A DNA stretch of 14,878 bases from Korarchaeum sp964519515 (lineage in GTDB: Archaea; Korarchaeota; Korarchaeia; Korarchaeales; Korarchaeaceae): positions 1 to 14,878 of the forward strand of contig CAZFIJ010000081.1 in assembly GCA_964519515.1 (NCBI GenBank), read 5' to 3'. The notes below the pieces were generated by a model, which ran no database searches, had not been told where the DNA came from, and worked only from the letters and a program-made list of their open reading frames with translations. The position numbers and the translations under genes are program-made. Below are positions 5,405 through 12,450 of this stretch, piece by piece (position 1 is the stretch's first letter; each line of letters begins with the position of its first letter).

Positions 5405-6847
5405 TTGAGCTTGAGGGGGTTCTTCGAACCAGAATCCATAGTGGTAGTAGGTGCATCGAGGTCCCCGGGGAAAATAGGTTACGAGATCCTGAGGATAATG
5501 GTTGAGAATAGGGAGAGAGGGACTTACAAGGGGAAACTTTACGCAGTGAATCCGCGATCTGATGAAATGATACTCAATGTACCGACGTATAAGAGCGTTC
5601 TAGACATTCCAGAGGCACCGGAATTAGCTATAGTAGTTACTCCGGCACCAAATACGCCCCAGGTCCTTGAAGAATGTGGGAAGAAGGGCATAAGGAATGC
5701 TGTCGTTATAAGCGGGGGTTTCGCTGAGATAGGTGGGGAGGGGATTGAGCTCCAGAGGATGCTAGATGAGATAAGGAGGAGATACGGGATCAGGGTAATA
5801 GGTCCTAATTGTGTGGGCGTGATATCCCCTTCAACGGGAGTAGATACCCTCTTCCTTCCTGTCGATAAGGAACTCCAAGGAAATAGCTATATCTCCTCCC
5901 CGAGGCCTAAGCCCGGGAGTGTGGCCTTAATCACACAATCCGGGGCCTTCGGAGTCGCTTGCTTAGATTACATGTACGGTGAAGATATAGGATTATCGAA
6001 ATTCGTGAGTTATGGTAATAAGCTTGATGTAGATGAAGTAGATGTCATAGAATACCTGAAGGACGACCCGACGACGAAGGTCATCTTAGTGTACGCTGAG
6101 TCGATAGAGAGAGGGAGGGAGTTCCTAGAGCTCGCGAGAGAGGTGACGAAAGAGAAGCCCATAGTCGTCTTGAAAGCCGGAAGGACGAGCGCTGGGGCCA
6201 GAGCTGCAAGTTCTCATACTGCTGCGATAGCTGGAAGCGACTCTATCTATGATGCCGCATTCAAGCAAGCGGGAGTGATAAGGGTGATGGATATGGAGGA
6301 GCTCTTCGATGCCGCTAAGGCTCTCTCGATGCAGCCTCCAGCCGAGGGGGAGAGCATAGCTATATTGACGGATGGGGGTGGGGTTGGGGTCATGGCAGCT
6401 GATGAAACGGAAGCCATTGGATTGAAGCTCGCTGAGTTTTCCGATTCCACGAAGGAGAAGTTGAAAGAGCTTCAGAAGACTAATGTGATTCCGCCTATAG
6501 CATCCCTCGGAAATCCAGTCGATCTAACGGGTAGTGCTACGGATGATTCGTTCGTGGGGGCTATGGAAGCCATATTGGAGGATCGAGGGGTTCATGGCGT
6601 AGTAGTCCTGGCCCTACATCACGTCCCGGGTGTGACATGGGAGCTCCCAAGGAAGCTCGCGGAAGTAGCTAAGCGTTATAAGAAGCCAGTAGTGGCGATG
6701 GATGTTGGAAGTTCACAATATGCTGTAGAATTCAGGAAAATGTTCGAGAGAGAGGGGATACCAGCATATCCAGAGCCTGAGAGAGCTGTTAAAGCTATGA
6801 AGGCTCTCGTTCAATACGGGCTCGTGAGAAGATATCGGAGAGCCTGA
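5405..6847 (+). CDS. Acetate/acyl-CoA ligase (ADP-forming), alpha subunit
   Basis: A 480-aa protein of the nucleoside-diphosphate-forming acyl-CoA synthetase family. It converts acyl-CoA, ADP and phosphate to acid, CoA and ATP, which conserves energy in peptide or sugar fermentation. Domains in order: CoA-binding Rossmann domain (about 5-135, GASRSPGKIG at 16-25), succinyl-CoA-ligase-like domain (about 140-300) with TQSGAFG (177-183) and the phosphohistidine segment SSHTAAIAGSD (His271), then a third domain opening with LTDGGGVGVMAAD (321-333). No ATP-grasp beta part is fused, and no beta subunit gene is in the window, so its partner must be elsewhere. The TTG start has GGTGGTC just upstream. 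The last 53 bp overlap the surface-protein gene on the other strand. Confidence 0.93.
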   Translation: MSLRGFFEPESIVVVGASRSPGKIGYEILRIMVENRERGTYKGKLYAVNPRSDEMILNVPTYKSVLDIPEAPELAIVVTPAPNTPQVLEECGKKGIRNAVVISGGFAEIGGEGIELQRMLDEIRRRYGIRVIGPNCVGVISPSTGVDTLFLPVDKELQGNSYISSPRPKPGSVALITQSGAFGVACLDYMYGEDIGLSKFVSYGNKLDVDEVDVIEYLKDDPTTKVILVYAESIERGREFLELAREVTKEKPIVVLKAGRTSAGARAASSHTAAIAGSDSIYDAAFKQAGVIRVMDMEELFDAAKALSMQPPAEGESIAILTDGGGVGVMAADETEAIGLKLAEFSDSTKEKLKELQKTNVIPPIASLGNPVDLTGSATDDSFVGAMEAILEDRGVHGVVVLALHHVPGVTWELPRKLAEVAKRYKKPVVAMDVGSSQYAVEFRKMFEREGIPAYPEPERAVKAMKALVQYGLVRRYRRA

Positions 6848-9302
6848 CCCCCCTCCCCCTAAAAATTAATATTATTATCGGCAGTACGGCAATAGCTATC
6901 AAGATTTCCCAGAGCTCAATCCCCTCCCCGCTGCTCAAATTCAAGCTAGCTTTTATCGTCTGTGATAGGCTCCTTCCATCCTGTTTCCAAGTTATCTTTA
7001 TGTCGATAGGAATCTGTAGGGGTGCCTGCTTATCTATATCGACTTCCATTATCGCAGAAGCATTGCTCCTCGCTGGGACATCCCCTACCGCTAGGGAAGT
7101 CGTGCCTATTAGGTAGGGAGTTACTATCTCTATCACAGCATCATTAGCTGTGACATCAGCTCCGTTCCTCAAGATGAGTGACAGTTTAACCCCTCTATCC
7201 CCTGGTCTCGGCCTTCCAGATGCATTGAGCTCAATCAGCTCAAAAGAAGCTTTCTCATCTATCTGAAGGGGCAGTTTAGCCTCACCATATTTCGAGACGA
7301 GCTTCAGCTCATATCTCCCCGGCCTGGCATTCTCCTTAATTTTCAAGATGAAGCTGACCTCCATGCTCTGACCCGGGGGGAGCGCGGGGATTAGGAACGT
7401 ATCGGATCCGGAGTAGGATGGCTCAACATAACTGGGCAGAGATGTGAGGTTCAACCTGAGATCCTTGGCAACATAACTTCCGACGTTCGTTATCAAAGTC
7501 ACTAGCCTTACGTTAGGATCCCCAGGATATACTGGAGTCGGGACGGTAGATACGTGAGCTACCTCTATCCTGGGCTCGCCCGAGGCTCTCACACCTAATG
7601 TAGTCACATCCATATGATCTATCCCCGATTCATCCCTATAACTGAGCCTCGCGACCATCTGAACGGCTCCATAGACATTTGGGGAGAGATATACCATGAA
7701 GTTTCTCAAAGCACTCTCTCCCCTATCTAACGAGTCAATATAAGCTCTTCCAGTCCCGACAATAGACCCTATCTCCGGAGAAGGTAATGCCAGCTCTATC
7801 CTAAGGTCTCTAGCCAATCCTCCTTCGTTCTTGATCTCAATGCTCAGTTCATTAGTCTCATCGTTCTTAAGCTCAGTGTTCAATGGTATCAAGATGAGGA
7901 GGGGCTGCTTTGGGGATTCCGTGATGAAGGAGATTGGGATCACTTGCGTTCTGGTGGAATCGTGCTCATCTAGGTAGTTGAGCTCGATCGTAAGGATGAG
8001 GCTCCCATAACTCATGTTAGGTGCGTAAAGTATCGTATATATTCCCTTCGAGGCCCCTGGCTCCAAGTTTCCTATGCTTATCCCCGTCCCCGAGAGGACG
8101 GCGAGATCTTTAGAAGCTATGAGATTCACCCTCAAGTTCCTAGCTGTCTCATTCCCATCATTCTTCAGGTAAACCACGACAGATTCAGGGACCCCTGGCT
8201 TCAGCACTCTCTTATCCGAGAAAGCTGTGAGGAATGGACCGGTAGGTATCCTCACGTAGAACCCTAAGGTGGATGAAGATGTCCTCTCCTCTCCACCGGC
8301 ATCCAACCATTGCAATGATGCGAGGATTTGAATAGGTCCCGATGTTTGAGGTAGGATGCTTAAGCTTACTGGGACCATCATTAACTTCCCTGGACCTAAA
8401 TCCCCTAAATCGAATGTGTTACTACCAATGACAGCGATCCCAGGTGGTGTTTGTATCGTCACCTTCACCCTATAAGCCCACTCACTTCCCCTATTCTCTA
8501 CTAAGAGAGATACCGTGTTGTTCATCCCGGGATCTAAGTAAAAATCCTTCGTTGAGATACTAACTCCCTTTGGGCCAACTTCAGAGATTGAAAGGGTCTG
8601 AGTAGTAGTATACTGACCTCCAGGCCCAACTTGAGCTCCCCAAGTCACTGTAGCTGTTATAGTAACAGCCTCGTCGACGTTATCGGCTACATAAATCTCA
8701 GTCTGAACCCTCCTACTCTCAGCAGGGTTCATGAGTCCCAAATCTATTGGTGAGGCTACTTGAATCCCTAAACTCGTTGGAGTTAGAGATATCATGACGT
8801 TCCTCGCTACGCCATCCCCTATATTTTCGACCTCTATATAGATAGTAGCGGGCCAGCCGGGCCTCAAGCTGCCTGAGATACTGCAAATGACTCTAGGAGA
8901 GCCTTGAACTGTGATGAATAAGGGTATCACTTGATTCTGAGGTATCCCATTGGCTTTGAATTTCAGGAACAAGTCTGCCTTATAGTGGGATGCATACGCA
9001 TTCGCTGGCACTGAAACGGTGAATCTCATATACAGGGACTGACCTTGGAAGAGCGATCCCGAGTAAGAGAATGAAGTCGTATAATCTGAACCAACGAAAT
9101 CGTATATCTTAAGGGTAGCATTTATATCGCTTAAGATCCCGCTGTATGAACTCTTCGCCTCTATCACGAAAGTGTTATTAGCTCCTAGGACTAAGGCATA
9201 GCCCTCCCAATAGGAGTCCTTGATGATGAAATAACTCTCTCCGGATATTGGAAGAGCCTCGATGGATATAATGAGTAATAAGATGATGGGCATTTTCCTC
9301 AC
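6795..9302 (-). CDS. Membrane-anchored surface protein with repeated Ig-like domains
   Basis: An 835-aa protein, third in the ABC operon. Residues 1-22 form a signal peptide (short basic start, ILLLIISI core). Residues about 797-814 are a single membrane segment, followed by a basic cytoplasmic tail, so nearly all of it lies outside the cell. The outside part is a chain of Ig-like beta-sandwich units of about 110 residues. The repeat signature, of the form (V/I)xNxGxxxAxxxxxxLxxP followed by DLGxLxPGxS, begins near 157, 267, 378, 488, 603 and 709; one more divergent unit lies at about 24-135. This is the archaeal S-layer-like/CARDB-NEW3 style (COG1361-like). The GTG start abuts the permease stop and has GGAGGTG 6 nt upstream. 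It may hold the transporter in the envelope, bind its cargo or serve as a pseudo-periplasmic adaptor. Confidence 0.85.
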   Translation of the reverse strand: MRKMPIILLLIISIEALPISGESYFIIKDSYWEGYALVLGANNTFVIEAKSSYSGILSDINATLKIYDFVGSDYTTSFSYSGSLFQGQSLYMRFTVSVPANAYASHYKADLFLKFKANGIPQNQVIPLFITVQGSPRVICSISGSLRPGWPATIYIEVENIGDGVARNVMISLTPTSLGIQVASPIDLGLMNPAESRRVQTEIYVADNVDEAVTITATVTWGAQVGPGGQYTTTQTLSISEVGPKGVSISTKDFYLDPGMNNTVSLLVENRGSEWAYRVKVTIQTPPGIAVIGSNTFDLGDLGPGKLMMVPVSLSILPQTSGPIQILASLQWLDAGGEERTSSSTLGFYVRIPTGPFLTAFSDKRVLKPGVPESVVVYLKNDGNETARNLRVNLIASKDLAVLSGTGISIGNLEPGASKGIYTILYAPNMSYGSLILTIELNYLDEHDSTRTQVIPISFITESPKQPLLILIPLNTELKNDETNELSIEIKNEGGLARDLRIELALPSPEIGSIVGTGRAYIDSLDRGESALRNFMVYLSPNVYGAVQMVARLSYRDESGIDHMDVTTLGVRASGEPRIEVAHVSTVPTPVYPGDPNVRLVTLITNVGSYVAKDLRLNLTSLPSYVEPSYSGSDTFLIPALPPGQSMEVSFILKIKENARPGRYELKLVSKYGEAKLPLQIDEKASFELIELNASGRPRPGDRGVKLSLILRNGADVTANDAVIEIVTPYLIGTTSLAVGDVPARSNASAIMEVDIDKQAPLQIPIDIKITWKQDGRSLSQTIKASLNLSSGEGIELWEILIAIAVLPIIILIFRGRGVRLSDIFSRARIEREPS

Positions 9303-10421
9303 TCAAGTCACCTCCATCTTCAGGGATCTGAGGGAGAAGGAGAGGAAAGCCACTGAAAAGGCTAGGATTATGATGAGCTCATCTGTCACCATTAGGAAGC
9401 TCCATCCCTTCAGGGCGACGTTCCTGAAGGCTTTAATGAAGTAATACATCGGGATGAATGATGCTATCGCTTCAGCTTCAGGGCCGAGTATCTCGACTGG
9501 TATCAGCATACCGCTGAAGAGCATACTGGGGATGAATGTGAAGATACTAGCTTGATAAGCTTGAAGCTGATTCTTCGAGAATACAGATATTAGGAGGCCC
9601 ATGCTGAGTGAACTCAATAGGAACACTATTGAGACAACGGTCATATCAATGAGGGACCCCCTGAGCTTAACATCAAAGATGAGGATAGCTGTTAATAAGC
9701 TTAAGATACTATCGGAGATTGTAGCTATGAAATATGCCACTAATTTTCCGAATATAACGTCAAAAGGTTTTATTGGTGTCATTATGAACTGCTCGAATGT
9801 GCCCTTCTCCCTCTCCCTGCATATGGATACGGATATGAGACTAGTAGGTACCATTTGAAGTATCAGGGCCATGAGGGTGGGGATGAAGCTCTCGATCTTC
9901 TCGACTTTCGGCCCATATACAGTATAGAACATCGGTTGTATCGCGAATGTCCCGAAATTGGATGCAGCCCACTCTTGGTACTGCTGAGTTACCACACCTA
10001 CTGCTTGCATTATAGCTTGAGCGACCGTCGGATTGCTCGCATCATAGTAGAGCTCAACTCTAGTCGCTCTACCGACCATAAGATCTTCTGTGAAGCTCTC
10101 AGGGATTATCAAGCATGCATAAACACTACCTGAGTAAACTGATGAGAATCCCTGCCCCTTCGATTTGTAAATGGCTTTTATCTCGAATAACCTGGAGTCT
10201 CTGAGCTCCTCAATGAACTTGAAAGATCCTTCCCTCCCATCGAGATCCACGATCGTTATGGGATACTTCCCAGACCCCTCCCCTCCATACCCGATCCCGA
10301 ATAGTATCGTAACCATTATCGGCATCATGAGGACCATAGCTATAGTCTTGGGGTCCCTCACTAACTGAATCAATTCCTTCCTAACTATCGTAACTACCCT
10401 ATAAACATCTTCTGATATCAT
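9303..10421 (-). CDS. ABC-2 type transporter permease
   Basis: A 372-aa permease with the ABC-2 exporter topology. Membrane segment 1 is at about 27-46, then a large outside loop (about 50-175) in the style of YhhJ/NatB-like exporters, then five segments near 179-200, 225-249, 258-280, 290-311 and 345-364. Between segments 2 and 3 lies the conserved cytoplasmic coupling stretch CREREKGTFEQFIMTPIKP (201-219), which meets the ATPase. The start ATG is 4 bp after the ATPase stop, and the GGGGTGA that forms that stop also acts as its ribosome binding site, so translation is coupled. Only one permease gene is present, so it probably works as a homodimer. The substrate cannot be told. Confidence 0.92.
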   Translation of the reverse strand: MISEDVYRVVTIVRKELIQLVRDPKTIAMVLMMPIMVTILFGIGYGGEGSGKYPITIVDLDGREGSFKFIEELRDSRLFEIKAIYKSKGQGFSSVYSGSVYACLIIPESFTEDLMVGRATRVELYYDASNPTVAQAIMQAVGVVTQQYQEWAASNFGTFAIQPMFYTVYGPKVEKIESFIPTLMALILQMVPTSLISVSICREREKGTFEQFIMTPIKPFDVIFGKLVAYFIATISDSILSLLTAILIFDVKLRGSLIDMTVVSIVFLLSSLSMGLLISVFSKNQLQAYQASIFTFIPSMLFSGMLIPVEILGPEAEAIASFIPMYYFIKAFRNVALKGWSFLMVTDELIIILAFSVAFLSFSLRSLKMEVT

Positions 10422-10425
10422 CCTT

Positions 10426-11340
10426 TCACCCCATTAACCTTATAAATGCCTCCTCTAGGCTAACGAATACGGGGCTTGCCGATCTCACTCTCACGCCAGC
10501 TAACTCAGCTCTCCTCAGTACTTCGGGGAGAAGAGAGCTTGAATCCTCCACTAGGAGGAGATAGCTGCCATCGCTGTTTTTCAGTACTTCTTTCAAGCCA
10601 TTGATCCCTTTAAGCTCGATATCTCCATCTACTCGAAGTTCTATGAGCTCCCCACCGACAGCTCTCCTCTTGATATCTCTGGGGGTCCCTTCCGCTATTA
10701 TCCTACCGCCCCCCATGAGAGCCAGCCTATCGCAGTTCTCCGCTTCATCCATGTAGTGTGTAGTCACTAGGATCGTCTTACCCTCTTTGTTTAGTTCCTT
10801 GAAGTGCTCCCAGAACCTCCTCCGAAGCGGAGGGTCTACTCCAGCCGTCGGCTCATCTAGGATGAGGAGATCCGGGTCATGAACTAATGCCACAGCTAAG
10901 CTGAGCCTCTGTTTCATACCACCGCTCAACCTCCCGGCCATCCTTCCCCTTATCTCTCTGAGGTAGAATCTATCCATGAGCTCGTTCACTCTCTCCCTCA
11001 GATATTGGCCTCTGAGCCCCTGGAGGGAGCCATAGAGCATTAGATTCTCCTCCACCGTGAGATCCTCATATAGGCTGAATCTCTGGGGCATATAGCCTAT
11101 CTTCCTGATCGCCTTATCCCTCTCCTTCACGACATCTATACCGAAAACCCTCACAGACCCCTCTGTCGGTTTGATGACGCCTGTTATCATCCTTATGGTC
11201 GTGGTCTTCCCTGCACCATTAGGCCCGAGCAACCCGAAGTTCTCCCCCACCCTCACCCTCAGGTTTATATGATCAACGGCAGTAAAGGCTCCGAATTTCT
11301 TCGTTAAGTTTTCAGCTTCGATAGCGAGCCTCGATATCAT
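10426..11340 (-). CDS. ABC transporter ATP-binding protein
   Basis: A 304-aa ATPase, first gene of the exporter operon. Motifs (numbered from the ATG at 11340): Walker A GPNGAGKT (39-46), Q-loop Gln86 (YMPQ), signature LSGGMKQ (138-144), Walker B LLILDEP (158-164) and switch His195. A C-terminal stretch of about 75 residues beyond the core is typical of DrrA/NatA-like ABC-2 exporters. The ATG has GGAGG 8 nt upstream. A TTG at 11355 (adding five residues) also has GGAGGG 9 nt upstream, so the start is not certain. ATP hydrolysis would drive the permease. The mRNA probably begins about 35-40 nt before the ATG, from a TATA element that overlaps the promoter of the divergent operon. Confidence 0.95.
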   Translation of the reverse strand: MISRLAIEAENLTKKFGAFTAVDHINLRVRVGENFGLLGPNGAGKTTTIRMITGVIKPTEGSVRVFGIDVVKERDKAIRKIGYMPQRFSLYEDLTVEENLMLYGSLQGLRGQYLRERVNELMDRFYLREIRGRMAGRLSGGMKQRLSLAVALVHDPDLLILDEPTAGVDPPLRRRFWEHFKELNKEGKTILVTTHYMDEAENCDRLALMGGGRIIAEGTPRDIKRRAVGGELIELRVDGDIELKGINGLKEVLKNSDGSYLLLVEDSSSLLPEVLRRAELAGVRVRSASPVFVSLEEAFIRLMG

Positions 11341-11397
11341 CCCTGGTTCCTCCAAATCCTATTTCCCTCCCTTTCTTTTCCCCATCACTATCTTCCA

Positions 11398-11417
11398 TTT
11401 TATGAAATAAAAAAATT
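11398..11417. promoter_or_regulatory. Overlapping divergent promoters
   Basis: The AT-rich stretch serves both directions. On the plus strand TTTTATGAA (11398-11406) is centred about 26 bp before the ATG at 11427, predicting a leaderless message. On the minus strand the overlapping TTTATTTCATAAAA would start the ABC operon about 35-40 nt before its ATG. Sharing one TATA region means polymerases compete, so the two operons may be inversely expressed. Confidence 0.5.
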
Positions 11418-11426
11418 GTGCATTCA

Positions 11427-11795
11427 ATGCTCATGAATGACCAGTTTCCTTTTATTCCTTCAACACCGATACTTCAAGGTGGGATCGTGGAAGATGAGAG
11501 ATCCGATAGAGGTGATGTAGAGGAGCTGAAGGAAGTATTCTCCGTGCTGGGCAGAGAGGTCCCTAATTTACTTAAGGGTCTCATGGATCCGCTGAAGGAG
11601 CTCATGGATATCCTCTATAATCCTGAGAAGGTTAGAGAAAGGGCTAAGGCAATAGCATCCTTCTATAGGGAGCTGAAGGATCAGGGGCTTCCGGATGAAC
11701 TTATAGTAGAATTAATGAAGCAGCACTTCGAGAATCCCATGAGTTTGATAAAGAATATCATCTCCGAGAGGGAAAAAGAGGAGGAGTCTGATTGA
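11427..11795 (+). CDS. Small helical protein, unknown function, 122 aa
   Basis: First gene of a four-gene operon ending in nreA. The N-terminal part (about 1-30) is Pro-rich and disordered; the rest is helical. A basic/hydrophobic helix pair spans about 33-62 (VEELKEVFSVLG, PLKELMDIL), a NPEKVRERAKAIASFYREL helix follows at about 66-83, and GLPDELIVELM (87-97) leads to a charged tail. I do not recognise it with certainty. The helix-turn pattern RELKDQGLPDELIVEL (81-96) recurs in the next gene's product. The ATG at 11427 fits the TATA spacing for a leaderless message; GTG 11418 and ATG 11433 are alternatives. It ends with a TGA overlapped by the next TTG. Confidence 0.75.
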   Translation: MLMNDQFPFIPSTPILQGGIVEDERSDRGDVEELKEVFSVLGREVPNLLKGLMDPLKELMDILYNPEKVRERAKAIASFYRELKDQGLPDELIVELMKQHFENPMSLIKNIISEREKEEESD

Positions 11796-12058
11796 AATTC
11801 CTCAAGAAAATAATTTCATTAATGGGATTAATAAAGTATGCATTATATCTTATAGCTTTCTTACTCAAACTTTTTATTTTATTTCTCAGAATAAAGATTA
11901 GATCTTATAGATCATTCAGGATAGCTCTGAGCGAGCTCCGGAAGAGTGGATTGGATGAGAAATCGTCCCGTGAACTCGCGAGACTCACAGCTCCTGAGCT
12001 CAGGGGGATGCTCAATTGGATGAACTCAAAGAGATCAAAGAAATATTATCGCAAGTGA
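11792..12058 (+). CDS. Small membrane protein, unknown function, 88 aa
   Basis: One or two hydrophobic helices (about 8-33, very Leu/Ile/Phe-rich) near the N-terminus are followed by a basic cytoplasmic tail. The tail contains SELRKSGLDEKSSREL (47-62), which lines up with RELKDQGLPDELIVEL of the preceding protein at identical spacing, and ends in a Lys/Arg/Tyr cluster. Topology is likely N-terminal anchor with the basic domain inside. The TTG start overlaps the previous stop by 4 bp (TTGA) and has GAGGAGG about 6 nt upstream. The next gene begins inside it. A family name cannot be given. The shared motif suggests that it pairs with the upstream protein and holds it at the membrane. Confidence 0.75.
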   Translation: MKFLKKIISLMGLIKYALYLIAFLLKLFILFLRIKIRSYRSFRIALSELRKSGLDEKSSRELARLTAPELRGMLNWMNSKRSKKYYRK

Positions 12059-12450
12059 TAGAGAAATTAAATAAGATAGAATCTAAGATAGGGAGTCTCG
12101 AGGAGGATAAGAAGTTAATAGAGGCTTATAAGTCCCTCTTATCCATATACGCATCGATCCTCGGTAAGATAGCGAATTTAGAGAGGATAGCGCGTATTGT
12201 CTCGAGCGACATAGATAGAGCTATAGTGAGGGTGCTCTCCGATGGTGAGCCGAGGAACATTTCTGAGATAACTGAGGAGGTCAAGAAGATGAGAGGAAAG
12301 TCTTCCAGGAGGACCGTTGCTGAGAGATTGAATGTCATGTGCAATATGGGGATCCTGGAGAGGGTGAATGGTAGGGGAAAAGTTTATCGCTTGAAGCCGG
12401 GTCTACTCAAGGAGGAAGCGTTAAAGGGGTACCATGAGCCCGAAGATTAA
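12016..12450 (+). CDS. Coiled-coil/winged-helix DNA-binding protein
   Basis: A 144-aa protein with a heptad-patterned helix at about 1-60 (repeated Leu/Ile with Glu/Lys), likely a dimerising coiled coil, followed by a winged-helix domain at about 65-127. In the latter, AIVRVLSDGEPRNISEITEEV, split as a helix and then the helix-turn-helix, leads to RTVAERLNVMCNMGILERV (recognition helix and strand) and the wing GRGKVYRL (119-126). This is a PadR/MarR/ArsR-like fold without a detectable cysteine metal site. TTG at 12016 is the only good start; it lies 43 bp inside the preceding gene with GGGGATG upstream. It could regulate the operon or a membrane response; nreA starts inside its 3' end. Confidence 0.8.
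   Translation: MDELKEIKEILSQVIEKLNKIESKIGSLEEDKKLIEAYKSLLSIYASILGKIANLERIARIVSSDIDRAIVRVLSDGEPRNISEITEEVKKMRGKSSRRTVAERLNVMCNMGILERVNGRGKVYRLKPGLLKEEALKGYHEPED

Noticed and set aside
6247..6450. Minus-strand frame inside the acyl-CoA synthetase gene
   Set aside because: Antisense shadow of a conserved domain; Ser/Ala-rich and without a start signal.
9262..10368. Several plus-strand frames opposite the permease gene
   Set aside because: All are antisense to a permease with clear membrane segments and coupling motif.
12126..12344. Minus-strand frame opposite the winged-helix gene
   Set aside because: Shadow of a gene embedded in a coherent overlapping operon.
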